From: an uncultured archaeon
GTDB taxonomy: Archaea > Thermoproteota > Nitrososphaeria > Conexivisphaerales > CALBHZ01
Assembly (NCBI GenBank): GCA_937892815.1
Contig: CALBHZ010000292.1
Location: 1 to 5,355, forward strand
Reading direction: 5' to 3'
Length of the DNA stretch: 5,355 nt
The position numbers were made by a program, and so were the translations under genes. Within the stretch, counting starts at the first letter, position 1. The number at the start of each line of letters is the position of its first letter. The notes under the pieces are model-generated. The model saw only the letters and a program-made list of their open reading frames with translations, did not search any database and had not been told where the DNA came from. Of the stretch, positions 1 through 5,316 are shown piece after piece.

Positions 1-854
1 AAAAAGCTATTGACGTCTTTCGCCTTTTCCCTTTTTACTAAATGTATCGTACATCCACCTCCTCCCGCTCCCGTAAGCTTACTTCCGAAACAAAAAGGTC
101 TGCTCCCATATACGATCCTATCGAGAATGGAATTCGAGGCTCCTATTATTCTTAGCATTTCATGGTTCATGTTCATTAAATATCCTATCTTTTCCATCTC
201 TCCTCTTTCAAGGTATTTCGCAAGATCAACGGATATTGCAGATGCAATTTCCACCATCTTTGAAAAGAGTCTGTAATTCTTGGAGGCAAAGGAGGCGGCT
301 CTTCTTATCATCTCCCCTGTGCTTCTTCGCAAACCTGTATTACACAACATAAATTCTATGTTCTTACCTAAGCAGACCTTCTTTCTATACCCTTTTTTGA
401 AGAGAAGGAACCCTCCAAATAGAGAAATCGCTACATCGATCCCCGATGGTTTTTCATGAATTAGCTTTTCTCCTCTCATTGCTGCTTCATAAATCTCATC
501 GCTTTTCATTTTCAGTTCTAGAAGCTCGTCTATTGCTTTAACAGCTGCTACGTTGACGGCAGCTGAAGAACCTAAGCCAGCGGATAGAGGTATATCGCTT
601 TTTATTTTCAGCACGACCTTTTCTCCCTTTATTAAGGGGGCTATGGAGATGGCGATCGGCCTTAAAACGTGAGATGTTTGATCTATAGGTTCCTTAATCC
701 CTAAATCTTCACTAACGATGTATGGTTCTTTATGGAACTCCGCAGTAACGGTTACGTATAGATCTATTGAGGAAGCTACGGCGAAACTACCATAAACAAC
801 GAAATGTTCTCCAGCTAATATAATCTTTCCAGGAGCACGGGCAACGGCTTTCAA
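1..854 (-). CDS. mvk: Mevalonate kinase, GHMP kinase family (C-terminus cut off by window edge)
   Basis: It probably phosphorylates mevalonate with ATP to 5-phosphomevalonate in the cytoplasm, an early step of the mevalonate route to isoprenoid lipids. I translated 284 codons without a stop; the frame leaves the window at position 1. All three GHMP motifs are present: APGKIILAGEH at residues 7-17, the phosphate-binding IPLSAGLGSSAAV at 88-100, and KLTGAGGGGCTIHLV at 259-273. The pair corresponding to mammalian Glu193 and catalytic Asp204 is Glu129 and Asp140, with the same 11-residue spacing. Archaeal family members are usually a little over 300 residues, so only the tail should be missing. 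The start is TTG at 854-852, two bases after the memo stop, with a weak AGGT at 859-862; no better start lies near the conserved N-terminus. One oddity is that the usual HGxPSG loop reads HEKPSG (133-138). The genomic position beside memo supports mevalonate kinase over other GHMP kinases. Confidence 0.93.
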   Translation of the reverse strand, partial: MKAVARAPGKIILAGEHFVVYGSFAVASSIDLYVTVTAEFHKEPYIVSEDLGIKEPIDQTSHVLRPIAISIAPLIKGEKVVLKIKSDIPLSAGLGSSAAVNVAAVKAIDELLELKMKSDEIYEAAMRGEKLIHEKPSGIDVAISLFGGFLLFKKGYRKKVCLGKNIEFMLCNTGLRRSTGEMIRRAASFASKNYRLFSKMVEIASAISVDLAKYLERGEMEKIGYLMNMNHEMLRIIGASNSILDRIVYGSRPFCFGSKLTGAGGGGCTIHLVKREKAKDVNSF

Positions 855-856
855 TA

Positions 857-1699
857 TTACCTGTAGAACGCTATAGAACCATATCCGACCACTGCAGATA
901 AATCTCCAGTAACATCGCCACTTGTTGCGTACTTCAAAAGCTTTGCATTTTTGGCTCCTAATTGTTTTACCGCAACCATTACCGCTGCCACAGGCCCATA
1001 TCCACACATCGAAATATCACGTTTTTCAATAACTCTGTATAATTCTGAGATATCCAGACTTAATATTGCCTTAATAGCTTCAGAATCTTTACGTTTAGCA
1101 TCTTCATGAGGCTCGTAATGCGTAAAATCTGTAGAAGCAATTAAGGCTACATTTCTATCCCTCAAAAGCTTGGCGAGTACGTCTCCCAGTTCTAAAGCGG
1201 TGTTTATGTCCTGTAGGGCCATTGAAATGGGAAGTACTTTAAATGAATGATCTATTGAATATTGGAGGAATGGAATTTGAACCTCTAGACTATGCTCTCT
1301 CCAATGTGCTGCATCGTCCATATCTACCATCTTCGAAGAAATCATCAACTTTCTCGCTAGACGTACGTCTACTTCAACCACCCCTAATGGAGTTTCCCAT
1401 TCATCACTTAACGGAGCGGCTACACCACTTCCATACCCGTAATGATTTGGTCCTATAATCACGAAAAGATCGACTCTTTTTAGGGACGAAAGCTCTAAGA
1501 AACTATGAGCCGCTACGGGACCTGAGTAATCGTATCCCGCATGAGGATTTATCGTGGCTATTACATTTTTCTCCTCTTTCAAAGGAGGGAGAGAACCCGG
1601 TCCTAATGGATGTAAGAAACAAGATTCTATCTTCTTACGTAGATCTTCAGGAGATGATGGGTAGAAAAGACCAGCTACTGCTGGCTTCCTACGTCTCAC
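857..1699 (-). CDS. MEMO1-family protein (putative metal-binding, dioxygenase-like fold)
   Basis: This 280-residue protein is a full-length member of the MEMO family, which shares its fold with class III extradiol dioxygenases. Human MEMO1 has been linked to signalling and metal binding; the role of the archaeal proteins is not settled. Family motifs seen in order are NPHAGYDYSG (51-60), GPNHYGYG (83-90), EHSLEVQIPFLQ (135-146), STDFTHYEP (189-197), CGYGPV (232-237) and TSGD (259-262). By alignment from memory, His53, His86, His194 and Cys232 match the human metal-site residues His49, His81, His192 and Cys244, so the site appears intact. The GTG start at 1699-1697 is supported by a perfect GGAGGT five bases upstream. 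The gene overlaps the end of rps2 by 11 bp and ends 2 bp before mvk, so the three are probably co-transcribed and may be translationally coupled. No signal peptide or membrane segment is seen. Confidence 0.93.
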   Translation of the reverse strand: MRRRKPAVAGLFYPSSPEDLRKKIESCFLHPLGPGSLPPLKEEKNVIATINPHAGYDYSGPVAAHSFLELSSLKRVDLFVIIGPNHYGYGSGVAAPLSDEWETPLGVVEVDVRLARKLMISSKMVDMDDAAHWREHSLEVQIPFLQYSIDHSFKVLPISMALQDINTALELGDVLAKLLRDRNVALIASTDFTHYEPHEDAKRKDSEAIKAILSLDISELYRVIEKRDISMCGYGPVAAVMVAVKQLGAKNAKLLKYATSGDVTGDLSAVVGYGSIAFYR

Positions 1700-2357
1700 T
1701 TTCTACCTCCTCCACCAATTTGGTTTCAAAATCCTCCATATTATACTTGAGAGGTTGATCGGGGGTTATCGCACCTGAATGTATTAGATAGCTACGAGCT
1801 AGAAACCAAAAGATAGCTGCTAACGCTCTCCTCCCTCTGTTATTTCCAGGTATGACCAAGTCGATGAAGCTAGTAACGTTATCCGTATCGCATATCGCGA
1901 CTACGGGAATTCCTAAGGAGGAGGCTTCTACTACAGCCTGTTGATCGATCGCTGGATCAACGACCATAACTACGTCTACGTCTCTATATACAGGGAGGAG
2001 TGGATTAGTTAAAGTTCCAGGCATAAATCTACCTAGTACATATTGACAGCCTGTAAGTTCACAGAACTTTTCTATCGGCGTTTTGGCGTTCTCTCTTGAT
2101 GAGTAGATTAGGACTCTTTTAGGGTCAAATCTCGCTAAAAACTTACCCGCTATATCTATTCTAGAGAGGATCTTGTTTAGATCGATAATATGTAGTCCAT
2201 CTGGCCTAGTTTTTGCAATAAAACGCTCCATATATTTCGTCTTTACGGTAGTACCGACCCTAATTCCGGTAGATATTAAGGCTTTTTCAGATATCTGTGA
2301 TGTTATCTTCTTCTCGGCTGATCCTTCAGCGTCCTTTTCTTGCTCTCTATGTGACAA
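1689..2357 (-). CDS. rps2: Small ribosomal subunit protein uS2 (archaeal S2)
   Basis: This is a structural protein of the 30S subunit, on the back of the small subunit. At 222 residues it has normal archaeal length. Recognisable blocks are TGIRVGTTVKTKYMERFI (30-47), RPDGLHIIDL (51-60), GRFMPGTLTNP (109-119), PVVAICDTDN (151-160) and IPGNNRGRRALA (169-180), the last matching the conserved IPGNN(K/R)GR block of archaeal S2. The start is TTG at 2357-2355: an in-frame TGA lies two codons upstream, and GGTGAT (2363-2368) sits five bases before it and pairs with the archaeal 16S 3' end. The next in-frame ATG (Met43) would remove conserved sequence. About 22 charged residues precede the core. The C-terminus is acidic. 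The gene follows eno after 61 bp, which contains a possible promoter, and overlaps memo by 11 bp. Confidence 0.95.
   Translation of the reverse strand: MSHREQEKDAEGSAEKKITSQISEKALISTGIRVGTTVKTKYMERFIAKTRPDGLHIIDLNKILSRIDIAGKFLARFDPKRVLIYSSRENAKTPIEKFCELTGCQYVLGRFMPGTLTNPLLPVYRDVDVVMVVDPAIDQQAVVEASSLGIPVVAICDTDNVTSFIDLVIPGNNRGRRALAAIFWFLARSYLIHSGAITPDQPLKYNMEDFETKLVEEVESET
1705..1710 (-). promoter_or_regulatory. Ribosome binding site GGAGGT for the MEMO gene
   Basis: A perfect GGAGGT lies inside the end of rps2, five bases before the GTG start. It fixes that start and shows that the MEMO protein is translated from its own site despite the 11-bp overlap. Confidence 0.8.
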
Positions 2358-2362
2358 GCCTC

Positions 2363-2368
2363 ATCACC
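2363..2368 (-). promoter_or_regulatory. Ribosome binding site GGTGAT for rps2
   Basis: GGTGAT on the minus strand is complementary to the AUCACC at the archaeal 16S rRNA 3' end. It is five bases before the TTG start and is the main reason to accept that rare start codon. Confidence 0.65.
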
Positions 2369-2397
2369 AGCCTGCATCTATAATGTGATTTTAATTA

Positions 2398-2407
2398 CTT
2401 TTAAGCC
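2398..2407 (-). promoter_or_regulatory. Candidate TATA-like element for rps2-memo-mvk
   Basis: On the minus strand this reads GGCTTAAAAG, followed by more A/T-rich sequence, in the 61-bp gap after eno. A start about 25 bases downstream would be near 2377, leaving a leader of about 20 bases that carries the GGTGAT ribosome-binding site of rps2. The call rests on spacing and composition only. Confidence 0.35.
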
Positions 2408-2418
2408 TTGCCGATTTC

Positions 2419-3630
2419 CTATTCTTGCAGTCCTTCCCATATTCTACAAAGCTCCATAAGCTTCGACATTCTCTCTCCACCGACAATTCCGGTCTTGATA
2501 AGCCATGCTTTAGCACCAATTGCGATATGAGCTAGATGATGATCCCAGGTATCTCCACTTCGATGGGAAGCTATTACCTTATAGCCATTGTCAATTGCGA
2601 GTTTAGAGAACAATAGAGCATCGTACAATGTACCTACCTGATTTACCTTCAGTATAACGCCATTAGCCGCATTCATTTTAATTCCCCTTTCTAACCTAGC
2701 TACGTTAGTAACGAACAAATCATCTCCCACGATTACGACGTCCTTTATTTTTTTGGTTAGCTCGGAAAAGGATTCGAAGTCTTCCTCATGAAAAGGATCC
2801 TCTACATATATCAAATTATACCTTTTGACGAGGTCCTCAACGTACGCTAGTTGCTCCTCTGGAGTTAAGATTTTCCCCTTCCTTCTATATACGTACTTGC
2901 CGTTTTCCCATAAGCTAGAGGAGGCCATATCTATGCCAAACCCTATCTTATAACCTAGCTCTCTAGACACGTGATCGATCGCTTTCTCAACTACTTCAAA
3001 AGCCTCTTCATCAGTCATTTTAGGAGCCCATGCTCCTTCATCGCCTTTTCCGCCAGTAAAGGTAGGGTCTCTTTCCTCTATTATGCTTCTGACTTTTTTA
3101 TGGACTTCGAGATTGACTTTTATGGCCTCTACTATGTTAGGTGCTCCTAAGGGAGTAACTAGGAATTCCTGTATATCTGGAGATCCCTTGCCAGCGTGTT
3201 TTCCTCCTCCTAATACGTTTCCTAACGGATATGGAATCGTTGGTTTTTCCTTACCAATTAGGACTTCGTACATAGGAACGCCCCTACTGTCAGCTTCGGC
3301 CTCCGCCGATGCTACCGTAATCGCATAAGCAGCCGCTGCTCCTATATTTTCAAACTTTTCCGTACCGTCAATATCCTTTAGGGTATCTGAGAGAGCTTTT
3401 AAATCACCAGCATCTATACCTATTATCCTATTCCTATTCGAGACCAGTATCTCTATAGAAGCCTTTGGACCACCTTTAGGAAGATGTACCGCTTCGTTCT
3501 TTCCGGCACTTGCCCCCATTGGTGAAGTAGCTCTACCCTTTCCCCCTCTAACTATAACCTCCGCTTCTAAAGTTGGATCTCCTCTACTAGTGAAGGCTGG
3601 TCTGATCTTAAAATCTATAATTTCAACCAT
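2419..3630 (-). CDS. eno: Enolase (phosphopyruvate hydratase)
   Basis: Enolase interconverts 2-phosphoglycerate and phosphoenolpyruvate in cytoplasmic glycolysis and gluconeogenesis, using Mg2+. This form has 403 residues, slightly short for a family usually near 410-440. Expected active-site residues are present: loop Ser41 (MGASAG), His145 (GGGKHA), Glu155 (DIQEF), Glu198 (GDEGAWAP), metal ligands Asp234, Glu277 (VEDP) and Asp303 (GDDLFVTN), catalytic Lys328 (LKVNQVG), His356-Arg357-Ser358 (SHRSGDT) and Lys379 (IKTG). It should therefore be active. The N-terminal block usually written DSRGNPT reads TSRGDPT (14-20), and the last motif is SHRSGDTWD rather than SHRSGETED, so the protein is somewhat divergent. 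The ATG at 3630 overlaps the rpoN stop as TAATG and has GGAGG four bases upstream, pointing to translational coupling with rpoN. Confidence 0.95.
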   Translation of the reverse strand: MVEIIDFKIRPAFTSRGDPTLEAEVIVRGGKGRATSPMGASAGKNEAVHLPKGGPKASIEILVSNRNRIIGIDAGDLKALSDTLKDIDGTEKFENIGAAAAYAITVASAEAEADSRGVPMYEVLIGKEKPTIPYPLGNVLGGGKHAGKGSPDIQEFLVTPLGAPNIVEAIKVNLEVHKKVRSIIEERDPTFTGGKGDEGAWAPKMTDEEAFEVVEKAIDHVSRELGYKIGFGIDMASSSLWENGKYVYRRKGKILTPEEQLAYVEDLVKRYNLIYVEDPFHEEDFESFSELTKKIKDVVIVGDDLFVTNVARLERGIKMNAANGVILKVNQVGTLYDALLFSKLAIDNGYKVIASHRSGDTWDHHLAHIAIGAKAWLIKTGIVGGERMSKLMELCRIWEGLQE

Positions 3631-3848
3631 TATTCCTCCCTCTTCCTATATACAGCCTCGTAGTATGGGAGCATCTGATCTATCGGTTCGAAAGCCGATA
3701 GGAACATCCGCCTACAGCAATACCTCTTGATGCCTAGTTTGTCGAGAGCTTCCGCCGGCTTCATTCCCTTATCTACCAAGGCCTTATATTCATAAAACTT
3801 ATCTCCTATTAACGCTCCGCAAGTGAAGCATCTTATAGGTATTAACAT
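3630..3848 (-). CDS. rpoN: DNA-directed RNA polymerase subunit N (Rpo10, RPB10 homologue)
   Basis: This small zinc-binding subunit joins the assembly platform of archaeal RNA polymerase with Rpo3, Rpo11 and Rpo12. From ATG at 3848 it has 72 residues and begins MLIPIRCFTCG, the classic family N-terminus. The atypical zinc site CxxC...CC is complete: Cys7, Cys10, Cys44 and Cys45, within CFTCG and YCCRRM. An in-frame TTG at 3863 would add five residues (MSDGL). I prefer the ATG because family members start there and because a TATA-like box centred near 3884 would place transcription start at about 3858, downstream of that TTG. The stop overlaps the eno start, leaving no room for rpoK, which follows rpoN in many archaea. 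Confidence 0.95.
   Translation of the reverse strand: MLIPIRCFTCGALIGDKFYEYKALVDKGMKPAEALDKLGIKRYCCRRMFLSAFEPIDQMLPYYEAVYRKREE
3635..3639 (-). promoter_or_regulatory. Ribosome binding site GGAGG for eno
   Basis: GGAGG lies within the final codons of rpoN, four bases before the eno ATG, which supports that start and coupling across the TAATG overlap. Confidence 0.7.
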
Positions 3849-3866
3849 GAGGCCATCTGACAAGCG

Positions 3867-3897
3867 ATGGTTACCTTACCTTTATAAGGTTAACCAT
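3867..3897. repeat. Imperfect inverted repeat around the rpoN TATA-like box
   Basis: The left arm ATGGTTACCTTA (3867-3878) pairs with the right arm TAAGGTTAACCAT (3885-3897), with one unpaired base and a six-base centre. The TATA-like box at 3881-3887 lies across the centre and the right arm. It could be an operator that a dimeric regulator binds in competition with TBP, or a hairpin in a read-through transcript from rps9. The sequence does not decide between these. Confidence 0.6.
3881..3887 (-). promoter_or_regulatory. Candidate TATA box for rpoN-eno
   Basis: On the minus strand this reads TTATAAA inside CCTTATAAAGG, in the gap between rps9 and rpoN. A start site about 26 bases downstream would fall near 3858, giving a leader of around 10 bases before the rpoN ATG. 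No strong Shine-Dalgarno precedes that ATG, as expected for a very short leader. No clear BRE element is visible, and other A/T-rich stretches (3900-3909, 3917-3924) could also serve. Confidence 0.45.
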
Positions 3898-3903
3898 AAG
3901 GTT
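3884..3903. repeat. Two direct copies of ATAAGGTT, 12-bp spacing
   Basis: ATAAGGTT occurs at 3884-3891 and again at 3896-3903, and a related TTTTAAGG follows at 3902-3909. The first copy lies mostly in the right arm of the inverted repeat. The spacing is close to one helical turn, which would suit a DNA-binding protein, but in A/T-rich DNA short repeats can arise by chance. Confidence 0.4.
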
Positions 3904-3986
3904 TTAAGGAAGACGAATTTTAAGAAATGGTAGGCGATGATAATCTCTGGGGTATCTGATGAGTGATGAAAAATATCGATTTGAGC

Positions 3987-4394
3987 CTATCTGTACGATT
4001 TTTGCTTTCTTCTTCTAGGTCCGGGACCGCCGAACTTCTTCGGCTCGGTTTGTCTAGGATCTCCCACTAATAAATGCCTATCGTATTCTAAAATCCTCCG
4101 TTTCAACTCTTCAGATGTGAAGTATCCCACTAATGCTCTAGCTATAGCCATCGCGCACGCATAAGCTTGACCCATAACGCCTCCTCCTTTTACATCCACA
4201 TCGATATCCACCTTATATCTTAAATCTCCAGCTAGTCGTAGAGGAGTCATTATAACTTCCCTCTGAAGCTCATTAGGTAAAGCTTCTAAAAGAAAGCCGT
4301 TAATCCTAACCCTTCCGACCCCCGGTCCTATTACAGCGGTAGCTCTAGCTGTTTTCCTTGCACCTGAAAATATCTTCATCTTTTTAACAGGCAT
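3987..4394 (-). CDS. rps9: Small ribosomal subunit protein uS9 (archaeal S9)
   Basis: This is a 30S head protein whose C-terminal tail reaches the P-site tRNA. The 135 residues match archaeal S9 in length and layout: SGARKTARATAVI (10-22), GRVRINGF (27-34), VKGGGVMGQAYACAMAIARAL (68-88), LVGDPRQTEPKKFGGPGPRRRK (109-130) and the diagnostic final residues QKSYR (131-135). The ATG at 4394-4392 directly follows the rpl13 TAA stop, so the two genes touch without overlap and reinitiation is likely. A second in-frame ATG at codon 6 has no ribosome-binding sequence before it. The gene ends before the longest gap in the window, so a transcript carrying rpoD to rps9 may end or weaken there. All conserved parts are present. 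Confidence 0.97.
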   Translation of the reverse strand: MPVKKMKIFSGARKTARATAVIGPGVGRVRINGFLLEALPNELQREVIMTPLRLAGDLRYKVDIDVDVKGGGVMGQAYACAMAIARALVGYFTSEELKRRILEYDRHLLVGDPRQTEPKKFGGPGPRRRKQKSYR

Positions 4395-4829
4395 TTACCC
4401 CTTCCACCCCAGCTCCTTTGCTAACTCCCCTAAGGTTAGGTAGAACGGCCTCGGCCTCCTTGCTAAAGCATCTTCAACTTTTAAAAGCTTTTTACCTCTC
4501 AATTGTTCAGGAATACCGTGATATGTTCTAAGCCTCTTTAAAGCCTGTCTTCCTCTAGGTTTATTCCTAGGTAGCATCCCTCTCACAACTCTCGTAAATA
4601 TTCTATCTGGCCTTTTATGATGCTTAGGTGTATGCCTAGGATGAATCCTGCTTTTAACATTGAAAAACGCCTTCCATTCATCTATTACGCTCCTCCTATT
4701 TCCAGATATATAACAATTTTCGACATTGACGACATGGACTCTCTTTCCATTTAATAAAAGCTTAGCCACTACACTAGCTAACCTACCCATTATATGTCCC
4801 GTTGCGTCTATTACTACCTCGTTTTCCAT
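4395..4829 (-). CDS. rpl13: Large ribosomal subunit protein uL13 (archaeal L13)
   Basis: This is a structural 50S protein that binds 23S rRNA. It shows the family pattern IDATGHIMGRLAS near residues 7-19, NVENCYISGN (35-44), the signature VVRGMLPRNKPRGRQALKRL (81-100), TYHGIP (102-107) and the C-terminal PFYLTLGELAKELGWK (128-143). I set the start at ATG 4829-4827, giving 144 residues. A longer reading from TTG at 4841 (148 residues) is possible, but that stretch contains the GGAGG ribosome-binding site (4835-4839) that serves the ATG. With this start the gene begins one base after the rpl18e stop instead of overlapping it. It is followed without a gap by rps9. Confidence 0.96.
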   Translation of the reverse strand: MENEVVIDATGHIMGRLASVVAKLLLNGKRVHVVNVENCYISGNRRSVIDEWKAFFNVKSRIHPRHTPKHHKRPDRIFTRVVRGMLPRNKPRGRQALKRLRTYHGIPEQLRGKKLLKVEDALARRPRPFYLTLGELAKELGWKG

Positions 4830-4830
4830 T

Positions 4831-5175
4831 TTAGCCTCCAATTAATATCAACCCTCCCTTCTTACCGTACTTCTTAGCAAACTTGTCCAGATACAGAGCT
4901 TTACCTCCGGCTTTTTTAATTTTCTCCATAGCGCTTGCTGAAAAATCTAAAGCTCCAACAGTTACCTTCTTTGAAATAAGTCCGAAGCCTAACACTTTCC
5001 CCGGTACGACTACGTATGCGTCATTCGGGACCAACTTATCTAACTTTGAAACATTTACCACCCTTTCTCTCCTTCTAGATGATTCTAAAATTTCACAAAC
5101 CGTTTTCCAAATAGGCCTCTTTGTCTTCCTATAAGCCTTTCTTACCTCTTTTAAAATTTCAAGCTTTCTCCTCAT
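4831..5175 (-). CDS. rpl18e: Large ribosomal subunit protein eL18 (L18e)
   Basis: This is a 50S protein found in archaea and eukaryotes, not bacteria, so it marks the DNA as archaeal. The 114 residues match the usual archaeal length. Typical features are the basic N-terminal helix, VVNVSKLDKL (39-48), the glycine loop VVVPGKVLGFGLISKKVTVGA (55-75) and a basic glycine-rich C-terminus. The ATG at 5175-5173 has GAGGT (5184-5188) eight bases upstream. The start overlaps the end of rpoD by 17 bp in another frame, so translation is probably coupled to rpoD. No missing conserved part was noticed. Confidence 0.95.
   Translation of the reverse strand: MRRKLEILKEVRKAYRKTKRPIWKTVCEILESSRRRERVVNVSKLDKLVPNDAYVVVPGKVLGFGLISKKVTVGALDFSASAMEKIKKAGGKALYLDKFAKKYGKKGGLILIGG
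4835..4839 (-). promoter_or_regulatory. Ribosome binding site GGAGG deciding the rpl13 start
   Basis: GGAGG overlaps the last codons of rpl18e and lies five bases before ATG 4829. It would be inside the coding region if rpl13 began at TTG 4841, which argues against that longer form. Confidence 0.7.
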
Positions 5176-5314
5176 CTTTCTTTACCTCGAATAACGATAT
5201 TAGCTTTTTAAAGTTCTTCTCTAGAAGGTTTATTGCTTCTTTAACTATATAAGGAGCGGGTAGCGTACCTAATGATTCAATATGTAAAATGAAGTCATCC
5301 CCTCTCTCCCTAAC
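5159..5314 (-). CDS. rpoD: DNA-directed RNA polymerase subunit D (Rpo3), C-terminal fragment
   Basis: Rpo3 is the archaeal counterpart of eukaryotic RPB3 and part of the polymerase assembly platform. Only the last 52 codons (including stop) remain, beginning VRERGDDFILHIESLGTL. The pattern of a beta strand (FILHIESLG) followed by a helix (IVKEAINLLEKNFKKLISLF) and a charged tail is that of the C-terminal dimerisation domain. Its place just before rpl18e is the standard archaeal order and is the main support, since so little protein is left. The frame continues upstream to an apparent ATG at 5344, but those first residues (MGSEMCIRD) are translated Nextera adapter, and the next Met codon straddles the junction. 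Neither is a real start; the gene is truncated by the end of genomic sequence. Confidence 0.85.
   Translation of the reverse strand, partial: VRERGDDFILHIESLGTLPAPYIVKEAINLLEKNFKKLISLFEVKKDEEKA
5184..5188 (-). promoter_or_regulatory. Ribosome binding site GAGGT for rpl18e
   Basis: GAGGT lies within the rpoD 3' end, eight bases before the rpl18e ATG, a normal spacing that supports this start within the 17-bp gene overlap. Confidence 0.65.
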
Positions 5315-5316
5315 CA

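Larger units (their letters stand above)
3849..3986 (-). other. Longest intergenic region (rps9-rpoN)
   Basis: This 138-bp gap contains no credible gene, tRNA or small RNA that I can recognise. After the rps9 stop there is a T5 run on the minus strand (3969-3973) that might help termination, then T- and C-rich sequence, then the repeats and TATA-like box near 3867-3909. It probably divides the cluster into an upstream rpoD-rps9 unit and a unit starting at rpoN. Confidence 0.55.

Noticed and set aside
10..276. Plus-strand open frame of 88 codons
   Set aside because: It is antisense to the conserved C-terminal half of mevalonate kinase, including its third GHMP motif, and has no recognisable domain.
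1243..1458. Plus-strand open frame of 71 codons
   Set aside because: It lies opposite the conserved MEMO core (GPNHYGYG to EHSLEVQIPF) and resembles no family.
2173..2388. Plus-strand open frame of 71 codons reaching into the eno-rps2 gap
   Set aside because: Almost all of it is antisense to rps2, and its Cys/Ser/Phe-rich composition is typical of a shadow frame.
3083..3328. Plus-strand open frame of 81 codons
   Set aside because: It is antisense to the enolase region with His145 and Glu155 and shows no domain.
3849..3863. TTG start adding five residues to RpoN
   Set aside because: The family N-terminus is MLIPIRCFTCG at the ATG, and the likely transcription start lies downstream of this TTG.
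3969..3973. T5 run after rps9 as a transcription terminator
   Set aside because: Archaeal T-tract terminators are usually longer or multiple; a single T5 in A/T-rich DNA is too weak to list as a feature.
3849..3986. tRNA, small RNA or missing rpoK in the rps9-rpoN gap
   Set aside because: I found no cloverleaf pattern, no conserved Rpo6-like peptide in any frame, and too little length for rpoK.
4883..5134. Plus-strand open frame of 83 codons
   Set aside because: It is antisense to L18e, and its hydrophobic look comes from reading the complement of Lys-rich codons.
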